Positions 46,253-57,900 of a DNA stretch of 64,000 bases are shown in pieces; positions within the stretch are counted from its first letter, which is position 1; each line of letters starts with the position of its first letter. The position numbers and the translations under genes are program-made. This stretch comes from Pigoraptor chileana (Eukaryota > Opisthokonta > Filasterea), in the NCBI GenBank assembly GCA_943704495.1, contig CALSCR010002184.1:1-64000 (forward strand), read 5' to 3'. The notes beneath the pieces were generated by a model. It was not told the origin of the DNA, made no database searches, and saw only the letters and a program-made list of their open reading frames with translations.

Positions 46253-46463
46253 ATAGTGAACTGAATCGCGGCTGCCTATCGATCTGAGTTTGTGCCCTCG
46301 CCGGTGCTTACATCGGCACTGAGCTGAGCGCCGGGCCGACTGGCGGGTGCGGCTTCGCGGCTGCCGGGCGGCTCGCGGAACTCAGATCTCTTTATTCTGA
46401 CTGGCAGTACGGCACTGCAGGCAGTCGCCGGGCTGACGGACTGCCGATTGCCAGTGCTTGCCG

Positions 46464-46520
46464 GACTGACTGACTGACTGACTGACTGAATGACTGACTG
46501 ACTGACTGACTGACTGACTG
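46464..46520. repeat. (ACTG)n microsatellite
   Basis: About 14 tandem ACTG units with one variant (AATG), within the GC-rich island. Confidence 0.95.
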
Positions 46521-47227
46521 TCCCGCGGCCGTAAGTGTCCCTGTCAGATGACGCCGGCACCGAGGCGGCCCGAGTGTCGTTAATGGTCGGCCGACCCCAG
46601 AACTGGCCGTTTCAGCGCTCGAACTGATATTCACATTCACTGGCCGTGCAGCCACTCGCCGATATACGGAGCCGTTGGTCCCGACCAAAAAAGGTAAGGT
46701 AATTGACCGCATCTGTTTTAAGTCCATGCATCCGATCTGTGTTGTAGCGTCAAATTGGAATGTATGAAACGCAATAACTGCACTTCACCCGGCAGCCGGC
46801 GGCCGCGCGGGCTACAACACAGCCGCCAGGCTAGACAACCAGTCGCATCACTGCAGCGGAGGGATCCGCGGCGTGCCGTTGCCGGATGCGCTTGCCAACC
46901 CTTCTGACCAGCTGGTCATAGAGGTGATGGTGAATTCTGCCGCGGACGGCTTCAGTTTCCATCTCTGAGAGCCACAGGACAAGGCGGCCGCCGGAATAGT
47001 TCACTGCACTGCGCGCGGCCACGGTGCCGGTCGATTCCACGGCCCGACTGAGCCCCGGCTGCCGGTCGCCATCCGGGCCGACTGCCCGAGTTACTCGGAC
47101 ATAGAGCCAGTCACTTCCGTCTCAGTTTTGGTGGCTGACTCATTGCGGCCGTTGGGATACTGGCGTTGCGGCACTTCAGGCTGTACGGTCCGGTCCATAA
47201 CTCCGTGCCGGCGTTAACCGCATGTAT

Positions 47228-47418
47228 CACGTGACTCAACATGGGCCAGTGTGTCACGTGATCTTAACTACTGTAGGCGCCAAAAAATCTGGCGCGGGAA
47301 AATTAGTGGACGGAGAATTATTTCGATGTGGGACGTTCTATAGAGAATGTATCGACCACGACATTATTTCGACCCAACGGTTCCCGCGTAAATTAACGAC
47401 GGGAGTTTTCCCGCGAAA
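47228..47418. promoter_or_regulatory. E-box pair and three E2F-like sites upstream of cyclin E
   Basis: CACGTG at 47228-47233 and 47255-47260 is followed by GGCGCGGGAAAA (47291-47302), TTCCCGCG (47381-47388) and TTTTCCCGCGAAA (47406-47418). The last three match the E2F/DP consensus TTTSSCGC, the third from both sides. They lie about 1 kb before the predicted cyclin E ATG. Cyclin E is a classical E2F target, so the placement makes sense; the transcription start is not known. Confidence 0.55.
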
Positions 47419-48393
47419 TTGGAGTAATTCACTGCCACTCAGTGACAGGCGGCTTCACACAGATCACAACAACAGACACGCATGCATGCACACTCACACA
47501 CGCACAGACACAGACACATGCATCAAGCCACGCAATGCACGAAGGGACACCACGGCATTGCGTGTACACATGCAAGGGGGTTGCGTCCGTGCATTAACCT
47601 GTGGTTGCTTTTCACGTCGGCATCCTGCCGTGATTGTGAGAACGCACTGCCGGGTATGAAGTACAGATGCGTGGTGCACTCCATCGCACAATCTTCAACA
47701 CATACACGGATTTCTGCATTCCGTGATCACGCGATAAGATCCTCGCGTGTCTGCATCTTTCCACAATCTATCGCCACGCTGGCGTTTACGTCACGAAGTT
47801 CTAAAAGCGGAGTTATTCATCGGTCACTCTCTTCGTCTGGCATATGCACATGCACACGCACACTCACACGCAATCAACTTCATTTTCCGCCGCCGTCCAG
47901 TCTCTGTCTCAAATTGCAAATTTGCTTACGTTGCGTCTCCGGATTGTTTCGTAACGATACTGTTAAGCATCCGACGCTTTCCCCTTTGCAATCCATCTTC
48001 CCGTCCGCGTGCCCGCGCACGTGACCGGCTGTGTGGGCCGACACGCGGTGAGTGAGTTGACCTCAGATGCTCAACAGCTGTTGTGTGAACGCGCATCCAT
48101 TTGATGTGCAGGGCCACTAACGGGCGCCCCGCATCGCGTTTTCCTGTTTGCAGTCGTTGGACTTCAGTATTATGGCGGATGCCGCTGTGGGAACGCGTCA
48201 ATTGAGGCTCCGCCCACGCCCGGCTACGGTGTGTTGACCTGCATCAGCTGACGCATTGAAAAATGCACACTGTTTGACATGGATGCACGACCACTTGCGG
48301 AGGATTGTGGCTGTTGGCTTTGCATTCTGTCTTTTCTTTTGGAGTTCTTGTTACACATGTAGTTGCTTAACACAGACGCGACATGTGCTCACC

Positions 48394-49728
48394 ATGCAGT
48401 CTGCATCTGCACCAGCACTCACGAACGAATCCGTAACTTCTCTGACAAAATTTTAAACCCTTGCCACTGCAGACAACGGGAGATGCCTCGCTTCACGCCG
48501 TGTCGCGATCCACCGCACGGGTAACCAAGGCAAAGGAAGCAACGCAGCAGCGGCGGGTGATAAAGCGAGATACTCTCAGCCTCACCCCTGGTCTTGCCGC
48601 AGATCTAGTGCCGGCCGACAAGTCACTGTCTGCGGATGGGCGACGACGAAAGAGGCACGTGCCCAGCGCCACGGCCGAAAGCGTCTCGCCGCCATCGGCC
48701 CTCGACAAGATGTGCACCATTTCGGGTCACAACGCACCAATGGTTACTCCCCCTGCAGACGTGAGTTTTTTTATTTGGTTATTGTGCGCTTGTCGCTTGC
48801 CTTGACATGGTCTTTCCCCTTTGTCTTGACTGTAATTGGCATGCGCCGGGCGTCACTATCTGTCTGTTTGTGGCATGTGCGTTGCCGCCGCCCATGCATT
48901 CTCCGCCCACTCACTGTGCCATTCGGTCCCGCAACAACAACAAAACGTCACAACAGCCAAAGACGGCCGCCACGTCCAAGCACGGCTCATTTGCGCCGTG
49001 CCGCTGCATGCCATCGGGCACGTGCGGGTCCTCGCCCGACAGCGGGTAATTGCGTCTCTTTATATCTCTATCTGCCTCCCTTTGTGATCATTGAGAGTGT
49101 GTGGCGGAAATCGCTTTTTTTGTCGTTGTTCTGTCTGTCTCTGACATGATCGCCTTCTATGAGCAACAAAGCGCCTCTTTGAATGTAACAAACCGCATGC
49201 CACTGTGAAGTAACAATGCACGTGCACAAACATAATCCGCTGCGCAACAGACTCTCATTTGGAAGCGACGATGCCGTTGAGTCGCCCTACATGGCAAATG
49301 GCTTGCGAACGCGCGAGCAGGAGATCTACATGCCGGACAAGGTTGGTCCTCAACTTGTGTGTGTTTATGTTTGTGTGTGTGTTTGTGCGTGTTTGTGTGT
49401 GTTTGTGCGTGTTTGTGTGTGTTTGTGTGTGTGTGTGTGTTTGTGCGTGCGTGTTTGCGTGCGTGTGTGTATGTGTGCGTGGTGTGTGCGTGCGCGTGTG
49501 TGTATGCGTTCTTCTTGACCCCAGGCCAATGCTAATGTTGGCTGTGTCTCCCCTTCACAGGACCGATTTCAGGGCTGGTGGGAGTATCTCACAGTGCGTG
49601 AGCAGGAAATGCCCATTTCGTGCTTTTATCTGCGAAACCATCCGACGCTGCAGGAGCGCATGCGCACAATCCTCATTGAGTGGATGATGGAGGTGCGTTG
49701 TCAATGCGAAACTGGCACTGTTGTTTAC

Positions 49729-49773
<45 letters not shown>

Positions 49774-51831
49774 ATGCATGTATGCGACGCTCCATGACAT
49801 TATTTCACATCCGGGCATTAATATCGACACTGACACACACGCGCACTTACATACACAAATACACAGGTGTGCGAAGAGTACAAACTCCACAGGGAGACGC
49901 TTCACATTGCCATTCACTATGTCGACCGGTATCTCACCGTGTCGTCACAATGCACAAAGTCTGCTCTCCAACTCATCGGAGTGGCGGCTCTGTTCATTGC
50001 CTCTAAGCTCGAGGTGCGTTACACAAAACAAAGCGTGTGACATTGTTCGCATTGCATTCGCTTTTGCCAGAGTTCTTTTTGTCCTTTTTATAAGAACCGG
50101 AGCTACGTTTGCACTCACTTTGCGCTGGTCACTTGTGTTTGGTCTCGTTTGGTGACAAGTGCACTTATAATGCATCGGAGACTGTTTCTGCTGTTGCAGT
50201 TTTGCATTTTTGCACGTTGAGTGAGCGACCTCTCCTGCGCTTACAAATCCCTCCGCCACAAAAACACGCACACACACACGACCAACAACCCTCCCCCCGT
50301 TTGTGGTTTGTGCACTTTAGGAAATTTATCCGCCAAAGCTTGACGAATTTGCGTTTGTCACTGACGGCGCATGCACTAAAAAGGAAATTCTCAAGATGGA
50401 AACCAACATGATGGCGGTGAGTGAGTCGTCGGGTCACGTGAATCTTCTACTGTTAACTCTACTAATTGCGCGTGTCATCAAAAGCTGCTTTTTAATATGT
50501 TGATTTTATATGCGATTGCACAAATGTTGTGACTCGTTGTGAATGCCCACCATCCCTTGGTTTCGACGGCTTCTAATCTAATTATCTTTTTCTTGGCACA
50601 CACACACGCCACACCCACCCAACCACACCCACACGCACTCTCCACCACGCTCACACACACGCAGCACCTGAACTGGCAGCTCACGCCCATCACCCCGAAT
50701 GCGTGGGTGAGCTTCTACATGCAGCTCACAGCCGCTGTCACGTGGCCCGCCGGAATCGAGTTTCTCTGCACACGCTGCGCTTTCGACAGGTCGTTGTTTG
50801 TGCAGATTTTGCAGCTCATCGACCTCTGTGTCCTTGGTGAGTGCTTTTGCTTATGCCTCTGCCTTAATTTGCTTAGGCATATGTTGCATATGTTTCTCTT
50901 GGAATCTCACGAGGATAACGAGGGCACAAATTTGGCATATTTCGCACTTATTCGAATCGGCGTTGGCGTGAGCACTGCATCCAACGATACGACATATTGC
51001 TCAACAACTAACCTGCCTTTGTCACAAACACGCAATACTCACAACACACAACACAACACACGACGCAACACACACTGCAACACGTCGCACGATGCACAGA
51101 CATGCAAGTGACGCGGTTTCTGCCGAGTGCCATCGCCGCCAGCGCAATGCGACTCGCATACCCTCCATTTGCAAATACAGAAATGATCCACGCAATCACC
51201 GGATACTCAATCGACAATCTGTCGGAGTGCATTGAATGGATGCGACCGTTTGCTGCGGCCGTCGGTCGCCTCAGGTTCACTGTGGTGGAGCCCCGCAGCA
51301 AGGTGCACACATGTGACACTCTCGCCGTGTGTCTCGTGTCTTCTAAATAGTGTTTGAATTGTGTCGTGTGTGTGTGTGTAGGCTTGTATGTGCGCATGTG
51401 TATGTGCATGTGTGTGTGTGCATGTGTGTTTGCATGTGTGTGTGCATGTGTGTGTGCATGTGTGTATGTGTTGTATGTGCCAGTGGGTGCATATCCCGCA
51501 CCGCAATCTTGTACTGACGCTGCTGTCCACGGACTCGTAACAGGTACCCGCCGATGACTGTCACAACATCCAGACGTTTGCGCCTGACTTGGCAACAACG
51601 GTATGCCGACAAACCCACCATGACAATCACGTGCTTTGTGCTCATGCTGCATACCCGATTCCATCAATTCTGTTGTGTGAAAGTGTGTAACTAAGCGCGG
51701 CTTCGAGTAACACTGTTCCCCGCACTTCACGTATTCTTATATTGCGACAGGTATACAACATCGCTTCCGCCGCAAACACAAACGAAGTTCTGTGCCAGCA
51801 GATTCGCACATACGGCCTTACACACCTCTGA
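48394..51831 (+). CDS. CCNE: G1/S-specific cyclin E
   Basis: Regulatory subunit of CDK2-type kinase driving S-phase entry. Exons: 48394-48432 (tentative), 48473-48760, 48957-49045, 49251-49341, 49561-49692, 49867-50013, 50321-50416, 50665-50836, 51100-51302, 51544-51600 and 51751-51831, for 464 aa (human cyclin E1 410). The cyclin box has [20 protein letters not shown] (the MRAIL patch), [17 protein letters not shown] and [16 protein letters not shown]; the last is distinctive of cyclin E over A and B. A second cyclin fold follows (DLCVLDMQ ... [12 protein letters not shown]). The N-terminal 170 residues are basic and Ser/Thr-rich. The first exon has a good start context (CACCATG) and correct phase but implies a 40-nt intron, unusually short here, so the true start may lie further upstream. 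E2F-like sites stand about 1 kb upstream. Confidence 0.95.
49342..49560 (+). repeat. cyclin E intron with TTTGTGTG minisatellite
   Basis: From about 49360 to 49505 the intron is a string of TTTGTGCGTG/TTTGTGTGTG units. It is GT-rich on the coding strand, starting close to the donor, with no CA tract before the acceptor. Confidence 0.85.
49693..49866 (+). repeat. cyclin E intron with (GT)n and CA-rich ends
   Basis: A (GT)n run of about 42 bp (49731-49772) lies near the donor, and a CA-rich segment (49832-49866) ends at the acceptor. The two can base-pair in the transcript. Confidence 0.85.
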
Positions 51832-52227
51832 ATGCCACGTGACTCACGGCGACGCCGCTTGGAGCGGACAGATCGCCCGTGCTCATCACGTGATTTGCGG
51901 GACGACAGACACAGACACATGGATTTCGAAACCACGGCAACACCGCCAGACAGCCCTGGAGCCATCACACACAAACACAAACACAGACACAGACACACAG
52001 ACACAGACACAGACACGCACTCACACACTTAGATACGCTCACCCATTCATTGTCGATATATAGCACATGCGTGCAGCCGCCTGCGTGCCCTGCGTATATG
52101 CGCGTTTGCGTTGCTCACTTGTCAATTCTCTCTCTCGCTTTCTCTCACTGACATATTGTGGGGTCTATGGGCACACCGCCTGAGACACACTAACTTGAAT
52201 TCTACTTACTCTTGACTTGAATCCAAC

Positions 52228-52273
<46 letters not shown>

Positions 52274-53083
52274 GGAGTCGATGGGCTTATGCCTAAGGCG
52301 TTTTGAGTACTGAAGGTCTCTCTCTCTCTCTCTGTTGGAGTCGATGGGCTTATGCCTAAGGCGTTTTGAGTACTGAAGGTCTCTCTCTCTCTCTCTCTCT
52401 CTCTTAGGGAATACAATTTTTTAAAAGTTTTCTGACCGAAATTCACACCTGCAGACTGTGAATACACTGCTGAATTTGATGCACACATAATGTAAGGCAG
52501 CACTCATACCAACCATGTCAATAAGAAATTAGAGATCCATGTGCAATTTGAAGTTTATGTGGGAAGGGTAAAATTGGCAAAGAAGAAAAGGCAGAACAAC
52601 GTACGCTGCGAACGCGCCACGCAAAAGCAATGCAGTCGAGAAATAACACATACGAATAAAGTGTGAGGATGGCTTCAAGAGCCAGAGACAGCGGTGGGCC
52701 GGCATGGGAGCGCAAACGGAAGGTCTCCAGCGCTCAAACTTCGCCCTGTGTACACGCCCATCGACTGTTCCAACAGAGCACACGAAAGAACGGCTGAGGT
52801 GCAGCGATGCAGAAATGTACATGAGTCTCACAGTGGGACTTGGCATGTGCGTAAGGATAGATGGAATGTGGGAAATGTGTCTGCATGCACGGAGGGAAGT
52901 GTTCAAGGTGCGACGAATGCAACGGCCACACACGCCATACGATAAGGAGCACAGAAACAAACACGATGCACGAGAATACCACAACACCCCACACCACCCC
53001 ACCCCACACCACACCACACCACGACAGGCAGAGTGTGATTTGTGGTTTCAGGTCAGCCCACAACACGCGCAGACACACAAGGG
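51832..53083. other. intergenic, convergent 3' ends of cyclin E and AKTIP
   Basis: Holds two CACGTG words just after the cyclin E stop (51836-51841, 51887-51892), the (CT)n-associated repeats at 52159-52403, and CACACC-rich DNA near 52980-53025. No gene recognised. Confidence 0.6.
52271..52403. repeat. two tandem copies of a repeat with (CT)n tails
   Basis: GTTGGAGTCGATGGGCTTAT and the following 29 bp occur identically at 52271 and 52334 (63-bp period), each followed by a (CT)n run. A (CT)n block (about 52230-52269) precedes the first. A diverged relative is at 52159-52200 and another in the MCM3 intron at 271-352. The word ATGCCTAAGGCGTTTTGAG resembles the D-arm/anticodon side of Ser/Leu tRNAs, so a tRNA-derived SINE head is possible. 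Confidence 0.75.
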
Positions 53084-54527
53084 CTAAAAGTCCATTCCTT
53101 TGCTGAACGACGTGTTGCTTCCCTTCGCCACCCACGACAGCCCCGTCAGCTGTGTGGAGCCAACGGCGTGCGGCGCGGGCGGCTCATCCGGGGTGCGCCG
53201 CTCCAGCATGGCCTGTCTCGCGTGACTATGCACATCGGGCTTCCACGGGCTGAATTTGATGTCACTCTGGTCCTCGTTGTCGTATATGCGCGAGTTGATC
53301 TGCGCAATCGTCGCCTGCACGTGGGCGGCATATGCGGCCGAGTCTTTTTGGAGAAGACGCGATGCCTCGATGTTCGCATTCATTTCGGGATCCACCTTGT
53401 AAAAGATCCGCTTAATGTAGTGCAGCACATCGCACAGCTGGTGCTTTCCACGCCTGTTGCGGGCAGAATGGCAAAATGCATGTATGGGAGATTCAAGTCA
53501 GTGTCATAGGTGCCCATGGACTCAATCCCACCAACCTACGCACCTCACACTGGACATATCAACACACACTGGACATATCAACACACACAGACACTCCCAC
53601 CAACCCACGCACCTCCACTGCGGAAACTGCTTCCTCATATCCAACCGACCCGTCTCGCCATCAATCGCAGGGTGGAACACATCGTTCAGGAAAAAAACCT
53701 CTGGCGACTCCTCCGGATATGTTTCCGGAATGTGCACCGCAAATTTGAAGACACCCCCTTCGTAAGTGCCGTGGCGAACGACAATGACTCCGTGCCACGC
53801 TAGGGTTAGGGGGAGGGGGAGGACGCAAAATGCAATTCAAATGCAATTCAGCAGACAACAAGAACCAAAACAACATGCCAGCTCATGCCTGTTGTGTGTG
53901 TATGCGTACTTGCGTGTGGCGTATGCGTGTGAGTGACTGTGCGTGTGTGTGAGTGTGCGCGTGTGTGCATGCGTGCATGCATGAATGCGATGTGTATATG
54001 TGTGCGCTTGTATGTGTGCATACATGCATGTGTGGATGTATGCATGTGTGCATATGCGCGTGTGTATGCGTGCATATGTATGCAAATGTGCGAGTGTGTA
54101 CGTGTGTGCGCAAAGCAACAACAAAGTGTTGTAGAGTGACGCAATGCACAATGCATACTCACCGAGCACCGACTCGGCCGACGGGACAACATAAACACCT
54201 CGTGGACCATCCCGCGGCAGTTTTTTGCTGAAACATCAATGCATTCATCCAATAATGATAAATGAACAGGGTAGGGAGCGACTGACCTGTGTACACATAT
54301 ACAGTCTATACACGCGCGAAAACAAACAAACGGTTGTGAACCCACTATTCAGCTAAAATTGCATAATTGCGGACAAAGGGCTTGAAGCCGGCGTCGATCT
54401 TTCCAGCCGCCGCACTTGGGATGATGTGCGCTTCACTCGGCCCCGCACTGACGGCAGGCCGCGCTATCGTCGATATTGTGTTGGACCTCGGAATGCGCGC
54501 CACCGCAGGCGCGTGGGCGTCTGACAT
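53084..54527 (-). CDS. AKTIP: AKTIP/FTS (E2-variant; Hook-complex subunit)
   Basis: Ubiquitin-E2-like but non-catalytic protein; in animals it joins Hook and FHIP proteins to link vesicles to dynein. Exons 54527-54346, 54227-54163, 53799-53613 and 53453-53084 are in phase and give 267 aa (human 292). The sequence follows AKTIP: YAILAEYKKLPRDGPRGVYV, then GVFKFAVHIPETYPEESPEV, VFHPAIDGETGRLDMRK, HYIKRIFYKVD, IKFSPWKPDVH, GLSWVAKGS and SFSKG. In true E2s the HPN motif is followed by the active-site cysteine; here HPAIDGETGRLDM has none, so it should be inactive, as in the animal protein. The acceptor of exon 3 uses a CCCTAACCCTAG tract, which only looks telomeric. The next gene upstream (METTL17) is divergent, 440 bp away. 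Confidence 0.94.
53800..54162 (-). repeat. CA-rich intron of AKTIP
   Basis: On the coding strand most of this 363-nt intron is a CACACA/GCATACA-type degenerate microsatellite (forward strand GTGTGC/GTATGC, about 53885-54110). Confidence 0.8.
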
Positions 54528-54966
54528 TCGTCCGGGAGTGCGGATGCCGTCGCAAACATACACACCGCATGCGGGCGACGCTGAGACAGATCTCTAGTGA
54601 TGTGCTTGCGGATCATCACACCCTACACTGCGTTGTGTTCTTGGTAGATAATGAGTCTTGCTCAATGTCGGAAAGCCGGCTGACGTCGCCGCCTCAGTCA
54701 ACAGATTCCGCCGTTTTCGGAATGGACAGTTTACGATCGTAAAGTAAATTACACACGTGAGTGAGACTTGACGCACGCTCCACTTTCTCCCGGCGTCAAT
54801 GCACGGGCAGACTAGTGAGAGTGAATCCTCCCAACTGCGTGGGCAACCAGAGTGAACTGCAACAACATTTTGTATGAAGAGCCCGGCCATTATACCCGTG
54901 ACAGAGAGAGATGCTTCAATAACACCCGTCCTGTAGTGTGCTTCCTGCGTCCTCTTCCTCAGCACA
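54528..54966. promoter_or_regulatory. AKTIP/METTL17 divergent promoter region
   Basis: 439 bp between the two start codons, with a single CACGTG at 54754-54759 close to the middle. No TATA box or other motif is obvious. Confidence 0.35.
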
Positions 54967-57900
54967 ATGCTGCGCGCGCTGCATCTCGGCGTGCGCCTTG
55001 CGCTCCCTGCTCACTTAGCCCGCCGTGCATCATCCTTGTCGGTGGCTGCGTCCAACAATCCGCCGCCAGCAGCGACGACCAACCGCGTGGGCGGGCGAGT
55101 GCGTGGCCGCAGACGAGAGGCTGTTCATGACGTCGATACGCAGGCCGCACTTGACACGTCCGCCGATGCACGTGCCGGTGGACGCACTCCGTCCGGGCGA
55201 AAGGGTCGGGCCATTGTGCACTCAGAGCCGACACCGACACCGGACGCGCGACAGACAGACGAGTTTCACGCGTGGAAGGAGCTCGAATGGGGTCGGGCGA
55301 ATATGCGAACCACACTTCTGCCTGAGAAACTTGCAACGGAGCTTGAGCGTGTCATTGCAAGTGAGTTTTGTGTGTCATGTTTTTTTTCTTGTTGTTGATG
55401 TGTTTTTCTGTTGTGTTTTCTGTGTGCAGCGGCACTACGCGCACGGGATCACAGGAACACATTCTTACTCACGTGCTTTCTGCGACACACACTATCACCA
55501 AAAAGGGGAGCCCTCGCTGGACGTGATATTTAAGAACGCGCGCACACTGTGCGACCACCTCCTGATGGTCCCCACTGCCGCAACCCTTCGCGAACTTGTC
55601 AGCACCGAGGTGGAGGAGAAGAAGAAGGCCTCCGCCGAGGACAAGGACAAGAGGGGCTTGCTGTCGCCCGCCGTGGAATCCCGCCTCCGCACATATGTCT
55701 CTGCGATGAGCGGCAGAGTGCGGTACGGCGCGCGGGAAACGCTCGCCTATGCGCTGGGTCGCATGCCGTCCGTGTTTGCGTCGACCGATCGCGTGCTTGC
55801 GGAGGTGCGGAAGATTGCGCCGGACTTCCTTCCCCGGACTATGCTAGACTTTGGATCTGGGACGGGATCGGCCATCTGGGCGGCGCACAATAACTTTGCG
55901 TCCCTGCACAGCTTTCTTGGAGTTGACGTGTCGCAGGACATGATCGATCTGTCGACACAGCTCATCGAACAAAATGGCAGCTCTGTAATTGGCGGTGTTG
56001 TATTTGCGCGCTATTTGAGTGCCACGAAAAAGAAATACGACTTGGTGGTCGCGTCATATGCACTCAGTGACGTGGACAGCGACGTATTGCCGGCCACTGT
56101 GGAGCGCTTGTGGGAGAAGACGGGTGATGTACTGGTGGGGTTGCGTGTGCGTGTGCGTGCGTGTGCATGTGAATGTGCTTGGTTTGTTTGTTTTATGCTG
56201 TTTTGCTTTTGTTTGCTGTCTGCAGATTGTTGTGTGTGTGTGTGTTGGTTGTGCGTGTGTAGCGGTGTGAGCACATCTGATGTCATGCCACTTACATTGT
56301 TTTGCATTATTTCACAAAGCCTTTTCCGTTTTAGTTTCCCAACATTGAATTGACTATTGAGCCGAATATTGCCGGACCGATTCCTTAACCTTTTTTTTGT
56401 TTTTTGTTTTTTGTTTTGTTGGTGCGCATATTAGGTACTTGTTGAGCCCGGCAACCAGCGTGGATTCCAGAACCTTCTTCTCGCCCGCAAGGCGATCATG
56501 TCGCCACAGAGTGTGAGTGCGCCGATGGAAGAGTCGGAGGTGCGCATGCAGCTGCAACAGCTCCTGGACGGCAGTGAGGAAGATGGCGGGATGCCCGTGA
56601 CAAAAAGCAACATTGATGCGATTGTGCGACAGCTGTCTCTGGAGGAGAGAAAGGCGTCCGCGGCGCAGGCCTTGAACTTCGACTATGAATACGACCCTGC
56701 TGCAGTCGATGCGCACATTCTCGCCCCGGTGAGTCGAGTGTGCCGCCCTTACCACTGTAGCATCTATACTCCTGGTGTGGCATGCTGTGAGACATCACAT
56801 GCGTGCGCGCAGTTTGTGGTCTCTGCATTCCTCCGCATTCGTGGAGGACCATCTTTGATGATATGTGCCGGTGAAATGAATTAGTCGTGTGTGCATATGT
56901 GTGTTGTCATTGTGATATGTGCACCTGAAATGACGTATTCGTGTCTGTCTGCACATTGTGTTTTGCCGCAGTGCCCCCACAACGGCCCGTGCCCGCTTAT
57001 GCGCGACACATCGCCCTGTGCATTCTTCCAGAGAGCACATCTTCCTCCGTTTGCGGTAATTTATATCATCAGCATATCCTGCGCGACCACTCAGTATACA
57101 CATGCAATCCTCACCATGATGTGAAGCTTTGACTGTTGAGTGCTGTTGCCCGACAGTAACGCGTGACTATGAGCACCTCTCTGGATACCTACGCACCTAC
57201 AAACACACACACTTAAAAATATCTACCCACACCCACACCCACATACATGTCGACTGTGCGTGTTGGTTTCCGCTCACCCCTTGAATTCAACTGTACAGAA
57301 TGCGTCTGACTATCGGCGAAAATCAGGGCACGATTTCCGCGCCGAGCGGTTCAGCTACCTTGTAATCCGTCGCGGCCAGCGTCCGAGTGAGTTTTTGTTT
57401 TCGGAGTGCGAGACATGCACGTGCTATCTCAATGCATGCCACTAGAACTGAATCTGCCGACGTCGTGTTATGAACCCACTTGCGTGACAAGAGGTGTTTA
57501 GAGACTGCCGCAAAGTGCCTCGATATAGGCTGTTCGTAACCTATTGTCGTATGTCGGTGCATGTCTCAGATAATGATATGCAACACTTCACAACTCAACG
57601 CAATACAAACAACCACACACCATACACGACAGAGGAGGCAAAGGAATTGGTCAACTGGCCACGCATTGTCCGCCACAATCCCGACGGACATGGCAAGGCT
57701 GCTGAGCTGGATCTGTGCCACCCGACTGGTGAGTGAGCTGCATAGGGTTACTCTGCTGGCACGAGTTCATTGCGGTTAACAGCGATGTTTGTTCACGACA
57801 CACACGCACTTATAAACCCCCTCTGCAATCTTGCTTTGCCAACCATCGCCACTCTCCCGCGCAGGCAATGTCTCCCGTCACACCGTGTCTGCATCGCAGG

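Larger units (their letters stand above)
46187..47220. other. GC-rich, repeat-like island of unknown origin
   Basis: About 1 kb that differs from all other intergenic DNA here. It lacks (GT)n/(CA)n, is crowded with GCCG, CCGGC and ACTG words, and contains a perfect-to-near-perfect ACTG array (46464-46520) and a hairpin (46209-46252). Two similar blocks share CGGCACTNCAGGC (near 46410 and 47168). The longest open stretch is about 96 codons on the minus strand (46831-47121; for example VRGRIHHHLYDQLVRRVGKR). It could be a decayed mobile element or foreign DNA; I recognise no family. Confidence 0.5.

Noticed and set aside
55430-55454. Earlier acceptor for METTL17 exon 2
   Set aside because: It would need a phase-0 donor, but exon 1 ends in phase 1 at a strong GTGAGT; only 55455 gives a total divisible by three.
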